From positions 24,874,201-24,938,200 of the forward strand of contig NC_065571.1 in the NCBI RefSeq assembly GCF_937616625.2: a stretch of 64,000 nucleotides of DNA, in the 5' to 3' direction. Origin of the DNA: Mercurialis annua (lineage: Eukaryota; Streptophyta; Magnoliopsida; Malpighiales; Euphorbiaceae). The position numbers and the translations under genes were made by a program. Positions within the stretch are counted from its first letter, which is position 1. The number at the start of each line of letters is the position of its first letter. Below the pieces are notes generated by a model. It made no database searches. It had not been told where the DNA came from and saw only the letters and a list, made by a program, of their open reading frames with translations. This document shows positions 1 to 13,530 of this stretch, one piece after another.

Positions 1-1614
1 CGTTACGAACCAAATCAAAATGTTTCAACTATTTAGCGACTTAAGCTAAACGTTTAAAAACGGTACGAAACAAGTCCAAACGTTTTACCGTTTTAGCGAT
101 TTAAGCAAAACGTTAACAAACGCTACGAAACAAATCCAAACGTTTCCCCTTTTCAGGAATTTAAGCCAAACGTTAAAAAACATTACAAAACAAATGCAAA
201 CGTTTTATCTTTAGCGATTGAAGCCAAACGTTTACAAACATTACGAAACAATTCCAAACGTTTCAGCTTTATAACGATTTAAACCAAACGTTTACAAACG
301 TTACGAAACAAATCTAAAGGTTTTCCCTTTTTAGCGATTTAAGCCAAACGTATACAAAAGTTACGAAACAAATCCAAACATTTCCCCTTTTTAGCGATTT
401 AAGCCAAATGTTTACAAATATTACGAAACAAATCCAAACGTTTCCCTATTTTTGCGATTTAACCCAAAAGTTTAAAACGTTACGAAACAAATCCAAACAT
501 TTAACCTTCTTATCGATTTATGCCAAATGTAAACAAACGGTACCAAACAAATCCAAACGATTCACCTTTTTAGCGATTTAAGGTAGACATTTACAAACGT
601 TACGAAAAAAATCAAGACGTTTCACCTTTTTAGCGATTTAAGCCAAACGTTTACAAAGGTTAAGAAACAAATCCAAGTGGTTCACTTTTTTAGCAATATA
701 AGACAAACGTTTACAAACATTACGAAAAAAATCCAAGCGTTTCACCTTTTTAGCAATTTAAGCCAAACGTTTACAAACGTTAGGAAACAAATCCAAGTGT
801 CTCACCTTTTCAGCGATTTAAGCCAAACGTTTGCAAATGTTACGAAACAAAACCGAACGCTTAAAACGTTACGAATCAAATCCAAACGTTTATAACGTTA
901 CAAAACAAATCCAAACGTTTCACATTTTTAGCGATTTAAGGCAAACCTTTACAAACATTACGAAACAAATCAAAACGTTTTACATTTTTAGCGATTTAAG
1001 CCAAACCTTTACATACGTTAAGAAACAAAACCAAGCGTTTCACCTTTTTAGGGATTTAAGACAAACGTTTACAAACGTTACAAAACAAATCCAAGCATTT
1101 CACGTTTTTAGCAATTTAAGCCAAACGTTTATAAACGTTCCGAAACAAATCCAAGCGTTACACCTTTTTAGAAATTTATGCTAAACATTTTACAAACATT
1201 TACGAAACAAGTCCAAGAGTTTCACCTTTTTAGCAATTTAAGCAAAACGTTAACAAACGTTAAGAAACAAATCCAACAATTTTACCTTCTTAGAAATTTA
1301 AGCCAAACGTTTACAAACGTTACGCAACAAAGCCAAACATTTCACCTTTTTACCAATTTAAGCCCAACGTTTACAAACGTTTCAAAACAAATCAAAACGT
1401 TTCCCTATTTTAGCTATTTAATCCAAAAGTTTAAAACGTTACGAAACAAATCCAAACATTTAACCTTTTTCGCGATTTATGCCAATCGTTTACAAACGGT
1501 ACGAAACAAATCAAAACGTTTCACAACTTTAGCGATTTAAGCCAAACATTTACAAAAGTTACGAGACAAATCAAGACGTTTAACCTTTTTAGCGATTGAA
1601 GCGAAACGTTTACA
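1..1614 (+). repeat. Domain A, leading partial HOR unit
   Basis: This is the 3' portion of an A-type unit cut by the window edge. It aligns with the stretch ending at 5,179 (for example, position 831 matches 4,399). It contains the half-monomer pair at 839-897. It ends at the ACAATGGCTAAG marker. Confidence 0.82.
839..926 (+). repeat. Pair of ~29 bp half-monomers
   Basis: The GTTACG box recurs at 839, 868 and 897, i.e. twice at 29 bp instead of 60. The second half of the monomer (CACC, T5 tract, GATTTAAGCC) is missing each time. The same pair is kept in every A or A' unit (4,407-4,465; 7,876-7,934; 11,404-11,462; about 39,240 and 42,457), so it is an inherited HOR landmark. It supports a 30 bp half-unit within the monomer. 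Confidence 0.85.
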
Positions 1615-4600
1615 ATGGCTAAGAAACAAATCCAAGCGTTTCACCTTTTTAGCAATATAAGCCAAACGTTTACAAACGTTACGAAACAAATCCAAGCGTT
1701 TCACCATTTTAGCAATTTAAGTCAAACGTTTACAAACGTTTACAAACGTTAGGAAACCAATCCAAGCGTTTCACCCTTATTAGCAATTTAAGCCAAACGT
1801 TTACAAACGTTACGAAACAAATCCTAACATTTCACATATTTAGCAATTTAAGCCAAACGTTTACGATTGTAACGAAATAAAACCAAGCGTTTCACCTTCT
1901 TAGCAATTTAAACCAAACATTTACAAATGTAACGAAACAAATCCAAGTGTTTCACCTTTTTTGCAATTTAAGCCAAACGTTTACAAACGTTCTTAAACAA
2001 ATCCAAGAGTTTCACCTTTTTAGCAATTTAAGCCAAACGTTTACAAACGTTACGAAACAAATCCAAACGTTTTAACTATTTAGCGACTTAAGCCAAATGT
2101 TTACAAACGGTACGAAACAAATTCAAACGTTTCACCTTTTTAGCAATTTAAGCAAAACGTTAACAAACGCTACAAAATGTTACGAAACAAATCCAAGCGT
2201 TTCTCATTTTTAGCAATTTATACAAAACGTTTACAAACGTTGCGAAACAAATCCAAACGTTTCACCTTTTTAGAAATATAAACCAAACGTTTACAAATGT
2301 TACGAAAAAAATTTAAGCCAAACATTTAAAACATTACGAAACAAATCCAAATGTTTCACCTTTTTAATGATTTATGCCAAACGTTTACAAACGTTACGAA
2401 ACAATTCCAAACGTTTCACCTTTTTAGAGATTTAAGCCAAATGTTTACAAATGCTACGAAATCAATCCAAACGTTTCACCTTTTTAGCAATATAAGCCAA
2501 ACGTTTACAAACGTTACGAAAATAATCCAAACGTTTCACCTTTTTAGCCATTTAAGCCAAACGTTGACAATCTTTACGAAACAAATCCAAACGTTTCACT
2601 TTTTTTGCGATTTAAGCCAGACGTTAACAAAACGTAATGAAATAAATCCAAACTTTTCACCTTTTTAGCGATTTTAGTCAAACGTTTACAAACGTTACGA
2701 AACAAATCCAAACGTTTCACCTTTTTATCGATATAAGCCAAACGTTTAAAAACGTTACGAAAGAAATGTAAACGTTTAACCATTTTAGCGATTTAAGCCA
2801 ACGTTTACAAACTTTACGAAACAAATCCAAGCGTTTCACCTTTTTAGCAATTTAAGCCAAATATTTACAAACGTTACGAAACAAATCCAAACATTTCATC
2901 TTTTTAGCAATTATGCCTAACGTTTACAAACGTTATGAAACAAATTCCAAACGATTCACCTTTTTAGCAATTTAAGCGAAACGTTTACAAACGTTACGAA
3001 ACAAATCCAAACGTTTCACCTTTTTAGCGATTTAAGAAAAATGTTTACAAACGTTACGAAACAAATCCAAACGTTGCACCTTTTTAGCAATTTAAGCCAA
3101 ACATTTACAAAGGTTAAGAAACAAATTCAAATGTTTCAGCTTATTAGAAATTTAAGCCAAACGTTTACAAATGTTACGAAACAAATCCAAACATTTTTCC
3201 CTTTTTAGCGATTTAAGCCAAACATTTAAAAATGATATGAAACAAATCAAAACGTTTCACGTTTTTAGCGATTTAAGCCAAATGTTAACAAACGTTACGA
3301 AAGAAAAGCAAACGTTTACAAACGTGACAAAACAAATCCCAGCGTTTCACCTTTTTAGCAATTTAAGCCAAACATTTACAAACTTTTCGAAACAAATTCA
3401 ATGTTTCACCTTTTTAGTGATTTAAGCCGCACTTTTACAAACAATACGAAACAAAATTAACGTTTCACCTTTTTAGCAATTTAAGCCAAACGTTTACAAA
3501 CATTATGAAACAAATCCAAACGTTTCCCCATTTTAGCGATTTGAACCAAACGATTAAAACGTTACGAAACAAATCCAAATGTTTCACCTTTTTAGCGATT
3601 TATGCCAAACGTTTACAAATGTTACGAAAGAAATCCAAACGTTTCACCTTTTTAGCTATTGAAGCCAAACGTTTCCAAACATTTCACCTTTTCAGCGATT
3701 TAAGCCAAACGTAAACAAACGTTACGAAACAAAACCAAACGTTTACAAACGTTACGAAACAAATCTAAGCGTTTCACCTTTTTAACAATTTAAGCCGAAC
3801 GTTTACAAACATTACGGAACAAATCCAAGCGTTTCACCTTTTTAGCAATTTAAGCAAAACGTTTACAAATGTTCAGAAATAAATCCAAGAATTTCACATT
3901 TTTAGTAATTTAAGCCAAACGTTTACAAACGTTACGAAACAAATCCAAGCGTTTCACCTTTTAACAATTTAAGACAAACGTTTACAAACGTTACGAAACA
4001 AATTCAATGTTTCACCTTTTTAGCGATTTAAGCCTAATGTTTACAAACGATACGAAACAAAACAAACGTTTCACCTTTTTAGCAATTTAAGCCAAATGTT
4101 TACAAACATTACGAAACAAATCCAAACGTTTCCCCATTTTAGCAATTTAAGCCAAACATTAAAAACGTTACGAAACAAATCCAAATGTTTCACCTTTTTA
4201 ATGATTTATGCCAAACGTTTACAAACGTTACGAAACAAATCAAAACGTTTCACCTTTTTAGCAATTGAAGCCAAACGTTTACAAACGTTAGGAGGCCAAT
4301 CCAAGCGTTTCACCTTTTTAGCAATTTAAGCCAAACATTTACAAACGTTAGGAAACAAATCCAAGCGTCTCACCTTTTTAGCGATTTAAGCCAAACGTTT
4401 GCAAATGTTACGAAACAAAACCGAACGCTTAAAACGTTACGAATCAAATCCAAACGTTTATAACGTTTCAAAACAAATCCAAACGTTTCACATTTTTAGC
4501 GATTTAAGGCAAACCATTACAAACATTACGAAACAAATCAAAACGTTTCACATTTTTAGCGATTTAAGCCAAACCTTTACATACGTTAAGAAACAAAACC

Positions 4601-5179
4601 AAGAGTTTCACCTTTTTAGGGATTTAAGCCAAACGTTTACAAACGTTACAAAACAAATCCAAGCATTTCACCTTTTTAGCAATTTAAGCCAAACGTTTAT
4701 AAACGTTCCGAAACAAATCCAAGCGTTACACCTTTTGAGAAATTTATGCTAAACATTTACAAACGTTACGAAACAAATCCAAGAGTTTCACCTTTTTAGC
4801 AATTTAAGCAAAACGTTAACAAACGTTAAGAAACAAATCCAAGAATTTTACCTTCTTAGCAATTTAAGCCAAACGTTTGCAAACGTTACGAAACAAAGCC
4901 AAACATTTCACCTTTTTACCAATTTAAGCCCAACGTTTACAAACGTTTCAAAACAAATCAAAACGTTTCCCTATTTTAGCTATTTAATCCAAAAGTTTAA
5001 AACGTTACGAAACAAATCCAAACATTTAACCTTTTTGGCGATTTATGCCAATCGTTTACAAACGGTACGAAACAAATCAAAACGTTTCACATTTTTAGCG
5101 ATTTAAGCCAAACATTTACAAATTTACGAGACAAATCAAGACGTTTAACCTTTTTAGCGATTGAAGCGAAACGTTTACA
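1615..5179 (+). repeat. Domain A HOR unit A1 (3,565 bp)
   Basis: Full A unit from marker to marker, about 59 monomers. It has an extra 10 bp (TACAAACGTT repeated) at about 1,731-1,750 that the next units lack. Half-monomer spacings of 29 bp are seen at 4,407-4,465. Confidence 0.85.
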
Positions 5180-8100
5180 ATGGCTAAGAAACAAATCCAA
5201 GCGTTTCACCTTTTTAGCAATATAAGCCAAACGTTTACAAACGTTACGAAACAAATCCAAGCGTTTCACCATTTTAGCAATTTAAGCCAAACGTTTACAA
5301 ACGTTAGGAAACCAATCCAAGCGTTTAACCTTTTTAGCGATTTAAGCCAAACGTTTACAAACGTTACGAAACAAATCCTAACATTTCACATATTTAGCAA
5401 TTTAAGCCAAACATTTATGAATGTAGCGAAATAAAACCAAGCGTTTCACCTTCTTAGCAAACATTTACAAACGTACCGAAACAAATCCAAGTGTTTCTCC
5501 TTCTTTGCAATTTAAGACAAACGTTTACAAACGTTCTTAAACAAATCCAAGCGTTTCACCTTTTTAGCAATTTAAGCCAAACGTTTACAAAGTTACGAAA
5601 CAAATCCAAACGTTTCAACTATTTAGCGACTTAAGCCAAACGTTTACAAACGGTACGAAACAAATTCAAAGGTTTCACCTTTTTAGCAATTTAAGCAAAA
5701 CGTTAACAAACGCTACGAAACGTTACGAAACAAATCTAAGCGTTTCACCTTTTTAGCAATTTATGCCAAACGTTTACAAACGTTACGAAACAAACCCAAA
5801 CGTTTCACCTTTTTAGAGATATAAGCCAAACGTTTACAAACGGTACAAAACAAATCCAAACGTTTCACGTTTTTAGAGATTTAAGCCAAATGTTTACAAA
5901 CGCTACGAAATCAATCCAAACGTTTCCCCTCTTTAGCAATATAAGCCAAACGTTTACAAACGTTACGAAAATAATCCAAACGTTTCACCTTTTTAGAGAT
6001 TTAAGCCAAACGTTGGCAAACTTTACGAAACAAATCCAAACGTTTCACTTTTTTTGCGATTTAAGCCAGACGTTAACAAAACGTAATGAAATAAATCCAA
6101 GCTTTTCACCTTTTTAGCGATTTTAATCAAACGTTTACAAACGTTACGAAACAAATCCAAACGTTTCACCTTTTTATCGATATAAGCCAAACGTTTACAA
6201 ACGTTACAAAAGAAATCTAAACGTTTAACCATTTTAGCGATTTAAGCCAACGTTTACAAACGTTACGAAACAAATCCAAGCGTTTCACCTTTTTAGCAAT
6301 TAAAGCCAAATGTTTACAAACGTTACGAAAAAAATCCAAGCGTTTCATCTTTTTAGCAATTATGCCTAACGTTTACAAACGTTACGAAACAAATTCCAAA
6401 CGATTCACCTTTTTAGCAATTTAAGCGAAACGTTTACAAACGTTACGAAACAAATTCAAACGTTTCACCTTTTTAGCGATTTAAGCCAAATGTTTACAAA
6501 CGTTACGAAACAAATCCAAACGTTGCACCTTTTTAGCAATTTAGGCCAAACATTTACAAAGGTTAACAAACAAATTCAAATGTTTCAGCTTATTAGAAAT
6601 TTAAGCCAAACGTTTAGAAATGTTACGAAACAAATCCAAACATTTTTCCCTTTTTAGCGATTTAAGCTAAACGTTTAAAAACGATACGAAACAAATCAAA
6701 ACGTTTCACGTTTTTAGCGATTTAAGCCAAACGTTAACAAACGTTACGAAAGAAAAGCAAATGTTTACAAAGGTGACAAAACAAATCCCAGCGTTTCACC
6801 TTTTTAGCAATTTAAGCCAAACATTTACAAACTTTACGAAACAAATTCAATGTTTCACCTTTTTAGCGATTTAAGCCGCACTTTTACAAACAATACGAAA
6901 CAAAATTAACGTTTCACCTTTTTAGCAATTTAAGCCAAACGTTTACAAACATTTTGAAACAAATCCAAACGTTTCTCCACTTTAGCGATTTGAACCAAAC
7001 GATTAAAACGTTACGAAACAAATCCAAATGTTTCACCTTTTTAGCGATTTATGCCAAACGTTTACAAATGTTACGAAAGAAATCCAAACGTTTCACCTTT
7101 TTAGCGATTGAAGCCAAACGTTTACAAACGTGACAAAACAAAATCCAAACATTTCACCTTTTCAGCTATTTAAGCCAAACGTAAACAAACGTTACGAAAC
7201 AAAACCAAACGTTTACAAACGTTACGAAACAAATCTAAGCGTTTCACCTTTTTAACAATTTAAGCCGAACGTTTACAAACATTACGAAACAAATCCAAGC
7301 GTTTCACCTTTTTAGCAATTTAAGCAAAACGTTTACAAATGTTCAGAAACAAATCCAAGCATTTCACATTTTTAGTAATTTAAGCCATACGTTTAAACGT
7401 TACGAAACAAATCCAAGCGTTTCACCTTTTTAGCAATTTAAGACAAACGTTTACAAACGTTACGAAACAAATTCAATGTTTCACCTTTTTAGCGATTTAA
7501 GCCTAATGTTTACAAACGATACGAAACAAAACAAACGTTTCACCTTTTTAGCAATTTAATCCAAATGTTTACAAACATTACGAAACAAATCCAAACGTTT
7601 CCCCATTTTAGCAATTTAAGCCAAACATTTAAAACGTTACGAAACAAATCCAAATGTTTCACCTTTTTAATGATTTATGCCAAACGTTTACAAACGTTAC
7701 AAAACAAATCAAAACGTTTCACCTTTTTCGCAATTGAAGTCAAACGTTTACAAACGTTAGGAAGCCAATCCAAGCGTTTCAGCTTTTTAGCAATTTAAGC
7801 CAAACGTTTACAAACGTTAGGAAACAAATCCAAACGTCTCACCTTTTTAGCGATTTAAGCCAAACGTTTGCAAATGTTACAAAACAAAACCGAACGCTTA
7901 AAATGTTACGAATCAAATCCAAACATTTATTACGTTTCGAAACAAATCCAAACGTTTCACATTTTTAGCAATTTAAGGCAAACCTTTACAAACATTACGA
8001 AACAAAGCAAAACATTTCACATTTTTAGCGATTTAAGCCAAACCTTTACATACGTTAAGAAACAAAAAAAAGAGTTTCACCTTTTTAGGAATTTAAGCCA

Positions 8101-8636
8101 AACGTTACAAAACAAATCCAAGCATTTCACCTTTTTAGCAATTTAAGCCAAACGTTTATAAACGTTCCGAAACAAATCCAAGCGTTACACCTTTTAAGAA
8201 ATTCATGCTAAACATTTACAAACGTTACGAAACAAATCCAAGAGTTTCACCTTTTTAGCAATTTAAGCAAAACGTTAACAAACGTTAAGAAACAAATCCA
8301 AGAATTTTACATTCTTAGCAATTTAAGCCAAACGTTTGCAAACGTTACGAAACAAAGCCAAACATTTCACCTTTTTACCAATTTAAGCCCAACGTTTACA
8401 AACTTTTCAAAACAAATCAAAACGTTTCCCTATTTTAGCTATTTAATCCAAAAGTTTAAAACGTTACGAAACAAATCCAAACATTTAACCTTTTTCGTGA
8501 TTTATGCCAATCTTTTACAAACGGTAAAACAAATCAAAACGTTTCACATCTTTAGCGATTTAAGCCAAACATTTACAAATTTACGAGACAAATCAAGACG
8601 TTTAACCTTTTTAGCGATTAAAGCAAAACGTTTACA
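5180..8636 (+). repeat. Domain A HOR unit A2 (3,457 bp)
   Basis: Full A unit, about 58 monomers. From about 7,310 onward this unit is the upstream partner of the A' copy at 38,674, at a constant offset of 31,364 bp. A short monomer at about 8,098 (AAACGTTACAAAAC, 10 bp missing between the two ACGT boxes) is also present in A' near 39,470. Confidence 0.85.
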
Positions 8637-11600
8637 ATGGCTAAGAAACAAATCCAAGCGTTTCACCTTTGTAGCAATATAAGCCAAACGTTTACAAACG
8701 TTACGAAACAAATCCAAGCGTTTCACCATTTTAGCAATTTAAGCCAAACGTTTACAAACGTTAGGAAACCAATCCAAGCGTTTCACCTTTTTAGCGATTT
8801 AAGCCAAACGTTTACAAACGTTACGAAACAAATCCTAACATTTCACATATTTAGCAATTTAAGCCAAACGTTTACGAATGTAACGAAATAAAACCAAGCG
8901 TTTCACCTTCTTAGCAATTTAAGCCAAACATTTACAAACGTAACGAAACAAATCCAAGGGTTTCACCTTCTTTGCAATTTAAGACAAACGTTTACAAACG
9001 TTCTTAAACAAATCCAAGCGTTTCACCTTTTTAGCAATTGAAGCCAAACGTTTACAAAGTTACGAAACAAATCCAAACGTTTCAACTATTTAGCGACTTA
9101 AGCCAAACGTTTACAATCGGTACGAAACAAATTCAAACGTTTCACCTTTTTAGCAATTTAAGCAAAACGTTAACAAACGCTACGAAATGTTACGAAACAA
9201 ATCTAAGTGTTTCACCTTTTTAGCAATTTATGCCAAACGTTTACAAACGTTGCGAAACAAACCCAAATATTTCACCTTTTTAGAGATATAAGCCAAATGT
9301 TTACAAAGGGTACAAAACAAATCCAAACGTTTCACGTTTTTAGAGATTTAAGCCAAATGTTTACAAACGCTACGAAATCAATCCAAACGTTTCACCTTAT
9401 TAGCAATATAAGCCAAACGTTTACAAACGTTACGAAAATAATCCAAACGTTTCACCTTTTTAGCGATTTAAGCCAAACGTTGACAAACTTTACGAAACAA
9501 ATCCAAACGTTTCACTTTTTTTGCGATTTAAGCCAGACGTTAACAAAACGTAATGAAATAAATCCAAACTTTTCACCTTTTTAGCGATTTTAGTCAAACG
9601 TTTACAAACGTTACGAAACAAATCCAAACGTTTAACCTTTTTATCGATATAAGCCAAACGTTTACAAACGTTACGAAAGAAATCTAAACGTTTAACCATT
9701 TTAGCGATTTAAGCCAACGTTTACAAACGTTACGAAACAAATCCAAGCGTTTCACCTTTTTAGCAATTTAAGCCAAATGTTTACAAACGTTACGAAACAA
9801 ATCCAAGCGTTTCATCTTTTTAGCAATTATGCCTAACGTTTACAAACGTTACGAAACAAATTCCAAACGATTCACCTTTTTAGCAATTTAAGCGAAACGT
9901 TTACAAACGTTACGAAACAAATCCAAACGTTTCACCTTTTTAGCGATTTAAGCCAAATGTTTACAAACATTATCAAACAAATCCAAACGTTGCACCCTTT
10001 TAGCAATTTCGGCCAAACATTTACAAAGGTTAACAAACAAATTCAAATGTTTCAGCTTATTAGAAATTTAAACCAAACGTTTAGAAATGTTACGAAACAA
10101 ATCCAAACATTTTTCCCTTTTTAGCGATTTAAGCCAAACGTTTAAATACGATACGAAACAAATAAAAACGTTTCACGTTTTTAGCGATTTAAGCCAAACG
10201 TTAACAAACGTTACGAAAGAAAAGCAAATGTTTACAAACGTGACAAAACAAATCCCAGCGTTTCACCTTTTTAGCAATTTAAGCCAAACATTTACAAACT
10301 TTACGAAACAAATTCAATGTTTCACCTTTTTAGCGATTTAAGCCGTACTTTTACAAACAATACGAAACAAAATTAACGTTTCACCTTTTTAGCAATTTAA
10401 GCCAAACGTTTACAAACATTATGAAACAAATCCAAACGTTTCCCCATTTTAGCGATTTGAACCAAACGATTAAAACGTTACGAAACAAATCCAAATGTTT
10501 CACCTTTTTAGCGATTTATGCCAGACGTTTACAAATGTTACGAAAGAAATCCAAACGTTTCACCTTTTTAGCGATTGAAGCCAAACGTTTACAAACGTGA
10601 CGAAACAAATCCAAACGTTTCCCCTTACTAGCGATTTAAGCTAAACGTTTAAAAACGCCACGAAACAAATCCAAAAATTTCACCTTTTCAGCGATTTAAG
10701 CCAAACGTAAACAAACGTTACGAAACAAAACCAAACGTTTACAAACGTTACGAAACAAATCTAAGCGTTTCACCTTTTTAACAATTAAAGCCGAACGTTT
10801 ACAAACATTACGAAACAAATCCAAGAGTTTCACCTTTTTAGCAATTTAAGCAAAACGTTTACAAATGTTCAGAAACAAATCCAAGCATTTCACCTTTTTA
10901 GTAATTTAAGCCAAACGTTTACAAACGTTACGAAACAAATCCAAGCGTTTTACCTTTTTAGCAATTTAAGACAAATGTTTACAAACGTTACGAAACAAAT
11001 TCAATGTTTCACCTTTTTAGCGATTTAAGCCGAATGTTTACAAACGATACGCAAAAAAAAAAACGTTTCACCTTTTTAGCAATTTAAGCCAAATGTTTAC
11101 AAACATTACGAAACAAATCCAAACGTTTCCCCATTTTAGCAATTTAAGCCAAACATTTAAAACGTTGCGAAACAAATCCAAATGTTTCACCTTTTTTATG
11201 ATTTATGCCAAACGTTTACAAACGTTATGAAACAAATCAAAACGTTTCACGTTTTTAGCAATTGAAGCCAAACGTTTACAAACGTTAGGAAGTCAATCCA
11301 AGCGTTTCACCTTTTTAGCAATTTAAGCCAAACGTTTACAAACGTTAGGATACAAATCCAAGCGTCTCACCTTTTTAGCGATTTAAGCCAAACGTTTTCA
11401 AATGTTACGAAACAAAATCGAACGCTTAATACGTTAGGAATCAAATCCAAACGTTTATAACGTTACGAAACAAATCCAAACGTTTCACATTTTTAGCGAT
11501 TTAAGGCAAACCTTTACAAACATTACGAAACAAATCCAAATGTTTCACATTTTTAGCAATTTAAGCCAAACCTTACATACGTTAAGAAACAAAACCAAGC

Positions 11601-12154
11601 GTTTCACCTTTTTAGGGATTTAAGCCAAACGTTTACAAACGTTACAAAACAAATCCAAGCATTTCACCTTTTTAGCAATTTAAGCCAAACGTTTATACAC
11701 GTTCCGAAACAAATCCAAGCGTTACACCTTTTTAGAAATTTATTCTAAACATTTACAAAAGTTATGAAACAAATCCAAGAGTTTCACCTTTTTAGCAATT
11801 TAAGAAAAACGTTAACAAACGTTAAGAAACAAATCCAAGAATTACAAACGTTTACAAACGTTACGAAACAAAGCCAAACATTTCACCTTTTCACCAATTT
11901 AAGCCCAACGTTTAGAAACCTTTCCAAACAAATCAAAACGTTTCCCTATTTTAGCTATTTAATCCAAAAGTTTAAAACGTTACGAAACAAAACCAAACAT
12001 TTAACCTTTTTCGCGATTTATGCCAATCGTTTACAAACGGTACGAAAAAAATCAAAACGTTTCACATCTTTAGCGATTTAAGCCAAACATTTACAAATTT
12101 ACGAGACAAATCAAGACGTTTAACCTTTTTAGCGATTGAAGCGAAACGTTTACA
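8637..12154 (+). repeat. Domain A HOR unit A3 (3,518 bp)
   Basis: Full A unit, about 58-59 monomers. It is the template-like partner of the A' unit at 40,001-43,207, which is 311 bp shorter. It contains an 11-base A run at 11,053-11,063 (12 A in A') and the half-monomer pair at 11,404-11,462. Confidence 0.85.
11053..11063 (+). repeat. A11 run inside a monomer of unit A3
   Basis: An uninterrupted run of 11 A follows ATACGC. It is the longest homopolymer I noticed in domain A. The A' partner at 42,115-42,126 has 12 A, consistent with replication slippage. Confidence 0.85.
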
Positions 12155-13530
12155 ATGGCTAAGAAACAAATCCAAGCGTTTCACCTTTTTAGCAATATAA
12201 GCCAAACGTTTACAAACGTTACGAAACAAATCCAAGCGTTTCACCATTTTAGCAATTTAAGCCAAACGTTTACAAACGTTAGGAAACCAATCCAAGTGTT
12301 TCACCTTTTTAGCGATTTAAGCCAAACGTTTACAAACGCTACGAAACAAATCCTAACATTTCACATATTTAGCAATTTAAGCCAAACGTTTACGAATGTA
12401 ACGAAATAAAACCAAGCATTTCACCTTCTTAGCAATTTAAGCCAAACATTTACAAACGTAACGAAACAAATCCAAGTGTTTCACCTTATTTGCAATTTAA
12501 GACAAACGTTTACAAACGTTCTTAAACAAATCCAAGCGTTTCACCTTTTTAGCAATTTAAGCCAAACGTTTACAAAGTTACGAAACAAATCCAAACGTTT
12601 CAACTATTTAGCGACTTAAGCCAAACGTTTACAAACAGTACGAAACAAATTCAAACGTTTCACCTTTTTAGAGATTTAAGCCAAATGTTTACAAACGCTA
12701 CGAAATCAATCCAAACGTTTCACCTTTTTAGCAATATAAGCCAAACGTTTACAAACGTTACGAAAATAACCCAAACGTTTCACCTTTTTAGCGATTTAAG
12801 CCAAATGTTTACAAACGGTACGAAACAAATCCAAACGTTTCACCTTTTTAGAGATTTAAGCCAAATGTTTACAAACGCTACGAAATAAATCCAAACTTTT
12901 CACCTTTTTAGCGATTTTAGTCAAACGTTTACAAACGTTACGAAACAAATCCAAACGTTTCACCTTTTTATCGATATAAGCCAAACGTTTACAAACGTTA
13001 CGAAAGAAATCTAAACGTTTAACCATTTTAGCGATATAAGCCAACGTTTACAAACGTTACAAAACAAATCCAAGTATTTCACCTTTTTAGCAATTTAAGC
13101 TAAACGTTTATAAACGTTCCGAAACAAGACCAAGAGTTTCACCTTTTTAGCAATTTAAGCAAAACGTTAACAAACGTTAAGAAACAAATCCAAGAATTTT
13201 ACCTTCTTAGCAATTTAAGCCAAACGTTTACAAACGTTACGAAACAAAGCCAAACATTTCACCTTTTTACCGATTTAAACCCAACGTTTACAAACGTTTC
13301 AAAACAAATCAAAACGTTTCCCTATTTTAGCTATTTAATCCAAAAGTTTAAAACGTTACGAAACAAATCCAAACATTTAACCTTTTTCGCTATTTATGCC
13401 AATCGTTTACAAACGGTACGAAACAAATCAAAATGTTTCACATCTTTAGCGATTTAAGCCAAACATTTACAAATTTACGAGACAAATCAAGACGTTTAAC
13501 CTTTTTAGCGATTGAAGCGAAACGTTTACA
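12155..13530 (+). repeat. Domain B HOR unit B1 (1,376 bp, short form)
   Basis: Short unit bridging A and B. Up to about 12,660 it aligns to B'1 at offset 31,053. After that it carries its own rearrangement: monomers with GAGATTTAAGCC occur at about 12,670 and again at about 12,850, so its shortening differs from that of the B' short units. Confidence 0.85.

Larger units (their letters stand above)
1..12154 (+). repeat. HOR domain A (~3.46-3.57 kb units)
   Basis: Higher-order repeat of about 58-59 monomers. The phase marker is a variant monomer reading ACAATGGCTAAGAAAC, found at 1615, 5180, 8637 and 12155, giving periods of 3,565, 3,457 and 3,518 bp. Other unit-specific marks recur in the same order: a pair of ~29 bp half-monomers, an ATTATGCCTAACG monomer, a CTTATTAGAAATTT monomer, and a CATTTTTCCC monomer. 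Copies differ by scattered substitutions and by small indels, many near 10 bp. The downstream edge into domain B is gradual (about 12.15-13.06 kb), because B reuses A-type monomers. Confidence 0.9.

Noticed and set aside
11053..11063. Poly-A tail of a retroposed element
   Set aside because: The A run sits inside a monomer with satellite on both sides in phase. No SINE, LINE or target-site duplication is present, and the partner copy has 12 A, as expected for slippage.
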